From: Microbacterium maritypicum MF109
GTDB lineage: Bacteria; Actinomycetota; Actinomycetes; Actinomycetales; Microbacteriaceae
Reading direction: 5' to 3'
Assembly: GCF_000455825.1 (NCBI RefSeq)
Contig: NZ_ATAO01000035.1
Location: 1-61,322 of the forward strand
Length of the DNA stretch: 61,322 nucleotides
Position numbers and translations under genes: made by a program
Shown here: piece by piece, positions 60,054 to 61,322 of the stretch
Layout: the number at the start of each line of letters is the position of its first letter
How positions within the stretch are numbered: the first letter of the stretch is position 1
Notes under the pieces: model-generated
What the model was told of the DNA's origin: nothing
Seen by the model: the letters and a program-made list of their open reading frames with translations, nothing else
Databases searched by the model: none

Positions 60054-60671
60054 ATGAGCAGCCTGCGCGCGGAACTGACGGGAAACTCCGGAACGATCAT
60101 CCCGCCCTACCGGATGCTCCTCCCTCCGGGATGGGAGGCGTTCGACCTCAGCGAGGCGACCGAACGCGACCTGATCCGTCGGGCGGACGCGCGCCTGCGG
60201 GGTGCGCAGAACACGACTTTCGGGCCCGTCCTCGCGGGAAAGGTGCACGAGGCCCTCGAGGGACTGCGGGCACGCCAGGGCTTCGCGTATGCCTTCGCGG
60301 GAGAGGCGGCGCCGTCCTGGGCGATCGGTGCGGCGACCCTGGTCGGGCTCAAGCGTTCCTCGACGCCCGAAGCGACGCTGGAGCAGCTCGTCGAAAGCGC
60401 GATCCGCCACCACGCCGGCATCGCCATCGGTGAGGGTCAGCGCATCGTGCGGTGGACCGAGCGCCGTGAGGTGTCCCTCGACGGGGAAGACGTCGCGTCG
60501 CTGCTGATCAACTACCTGATCCCGATTCCGGGAACGAGGCTCACCGAGGCGGTGCAATGGACGGCCACCGTGACGCATGAGGCCGACCTTCCCGCCGATC
60601 ACCCGAACCTCACGCTCTGGACGGCACTGTTCGACACCCACGTCAGCACCTTCACATGGACGGTGCGCTGA
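60054..60671 (+). CDS. unassigned protein A of the WXG operon
   Basis: A 205-residue soluble protein without signal peptide. It begins with LPPGWEAFDLSEATERDLIRRADARL, then mixed alpha/beta segments, and has LIPIPGTRLTEAVQW near 160-175 and a Trp/Thr-rich C-terminus (HVSTFTWTVR). I do not recognise a family. Its place right after a putative substrate would suit a chaperone, adaptor (EspG-like role) or immunity protein. The next gene starts on its stop (TGATG) and carries the related IPIPGERL motif. Confidence 0.6.
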   Translation: MSSLRAELTGNSGTIIPPYRMLLPPGWEAFDLSEATERDLIRRADARLRGAQNTTFGPVLAGKVHEALEGLRARQGFAYAFAGEAAPSWAIGAATLVGLKRSSTPEATLEQLVESAIRHHAGIAIGEGQRIVRWTERREVSLDGEDVASLLINYLIPIPGTRLTEAVQWTATVTHEADLPADHPNLTLWTALFDTHVSTFTWTVR

Positions 60672-61294
60672 TGGACCTCGCCCTCTCGTACGCGCCTGAT
60701 CGCATCATCCCGATTCCTGGCGAACGACTCTCACCGCAAGAGCAGGTGACGTGGGCGCGTCAGACGGCGGAGGACTTCGCTCGCGATGCCGGTGCGCACT
60801 CCACGGTCGCGGCGCAGATCGAGACCGCCCTGCTCGCGGTGGCGGCGCAGGCCGACGATGACCGAAGGCTCCTGCTCGTCGTGGGCGTCGATGGCGGGGT
60901 CGTCGCACCGCTGATGATCTCTGTGATCACGCATGAACTCTCGCGTCAGGAGCAGGCGGACTTCCTCTGGTCGAGCACCGCGATCCTGCCCGTCACGCCG
61001 AGACTCACCGAAACCGACGCACTCGGCACCGGGTTCTCCTCCACCCTCGCGCAGCGGGAGAACGGTCTCGACTTCGCGACGCGCCGCTGGATCTTCTTCG
61101 GTGAGGGTACGACCGTGTGCGCGATGCTCGGTCCTGTCGTGCCCTACGGGATGGCGTTCGTCGAGCCGTTCGCCGAGGCTGTTCTCACCACTGCTTCGCT
61201 CAGCGATTTCGTCCCGCGGTCCGACCCCGAGCGTCTCGAAGAGCTCGTCTCCGCCGTGGTGCGCCCGGGGGACGACTGGGTGCTGAACGGCTGA
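60671..61294 (+). CDS. unassigned protein B of the WXG operon
   Basis: A 207-residue soluble protein whose ATG overlaps the previous stop by one base; an ATG 15 bp upstream is possible but less likely. It starts MDLALSYAPDRIIPIPGERLSPQEQVTWARQTAEDF, followed by a helical half and beta strands (LLLVVGVDGGVVAPLMISVI). It shares the I-P-I-P-G-x-R-L motif with its neighbour, so the two may be distant paralogues forming a pair. No family is recognised. It is the last gene seen, and the remaining 28 bp hold nothing clear. Confidence 0.6.
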   Translation: MDLALSYAPDRIIPIPGERLSPQEQVTWARQTAEDFARDAGAHSTVAAQIETALLAVAAQADDDRRLLLVVGVDGGVVAPLMISVITHELSRQEQADFLWSSTAILPVTPRLTETDALGTGFSSTLAQRENGLDFATRRWIFFGEGTTVCAMLGPVVPYGMAFVEPFAEAVLTTASLSDFVPRSDPERLEELVSAVVRPGDDWVLNG

Positions 61295-61322
61295 CCCCGC
61301 CCCGACACGCATCGAGCCCTGT

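Overview
This window is high-GC DNA with densely packed genes, many GTG starts, many ATGA/GTGA stop-start overlaps, and proteins typical of Microbacteriaceae: an ECF cassette with a siderophore-interacting protein, DUF5819 plus HTTM proteins, an LAxTG surface protein, and a MoxR/DUF58/transglutaminase-like/kinase cluster. A Microbacterium-like actinobacterial chromosome is the best guess. The genus is inferred from gene content, not from a marker gene. I found no tRNA, rRNA, CRISPR array, insertion sequence or prophage.

Left part (1-34.8 kb). Positions 157-4771 (minus strand) hold an ECF-type transporter: two S components, a duplicated ATPase and a T component, with a siderophore-interacting flavoprotein inserted in the operon. 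A 15/19 match to the DtxR/IdeR iron box sits in its promoter, so this looks like an iron-controlled uptake and reduction system. Next come a secreted subtilase (4939-8157) and a six-gene carboxylate locus (8350-14678): CstA, a YbdD-like protein, a LytS-type kinase, a LytTR regulator, a DUF485 protein and an SSS symporter. This resembles the pyruvate-sensing BtsS/BtsR-BtsT logic of E. coli with an acetate-type symporter added. Pirin and a small GNAT protein lie divergent from RecQ. A double-TetR repressor is divergent from an MFS transporter and GH3 glycosidase pair. A 1733-residue wall-anchored repeat protein is followed by a DUF5819/HTTM pair that resembles SdpA/SdpB. Single metabolic genes follow: acyl-CoA oxidase-type dehydrogenase, NTF2-like protein, zinc alcohol dehydrogenase and DNA glycosylase Tag.

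Right part (34.9-61.3 kb). This is the most striking system. One co-directional cluster of at least fourteen genes starts with a 2029-residue membrane-anchored stalk protein (propeller-like region, about 11 Ig-like and 5 FN3 domains). It continues with MoxR, DUF58, a transglutaminase-like membrane protein whose catalytic Cys is Asp, an RDD-FHA protein, a PP2C phosphatase, an FHA protein, a Ser/Thr kinase, an FHA-HTH protein, a second RDD-FHA protein, an EssC/EccC-type secretion ATPase with its own FHA domain and three P-loop domains, an unassigned membrane protein, a WXG100-like protein, a long WXG/LXG-like substrate candidate and two unassigned, possibly paralogous proteins. It combines a PFNA-like module (known in bifidobacteria) with type VII secretion genes, wired through phosphorylation: one kinase, one phosphatase and five FHA-containing proteins. 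EccB, EccD, EccE and MycP are not seen.

The stalk gene and the WXG100 gene, 23.5 kb apart, share an inverted repeat GATGGG-N8-CCCATC. In each case it is centred exactly 35 bp upstream of a plausible -10 hexamer. This suggests one regulator switches on both transcription units; the FHA-HTH protein in the cluster is a candidate.
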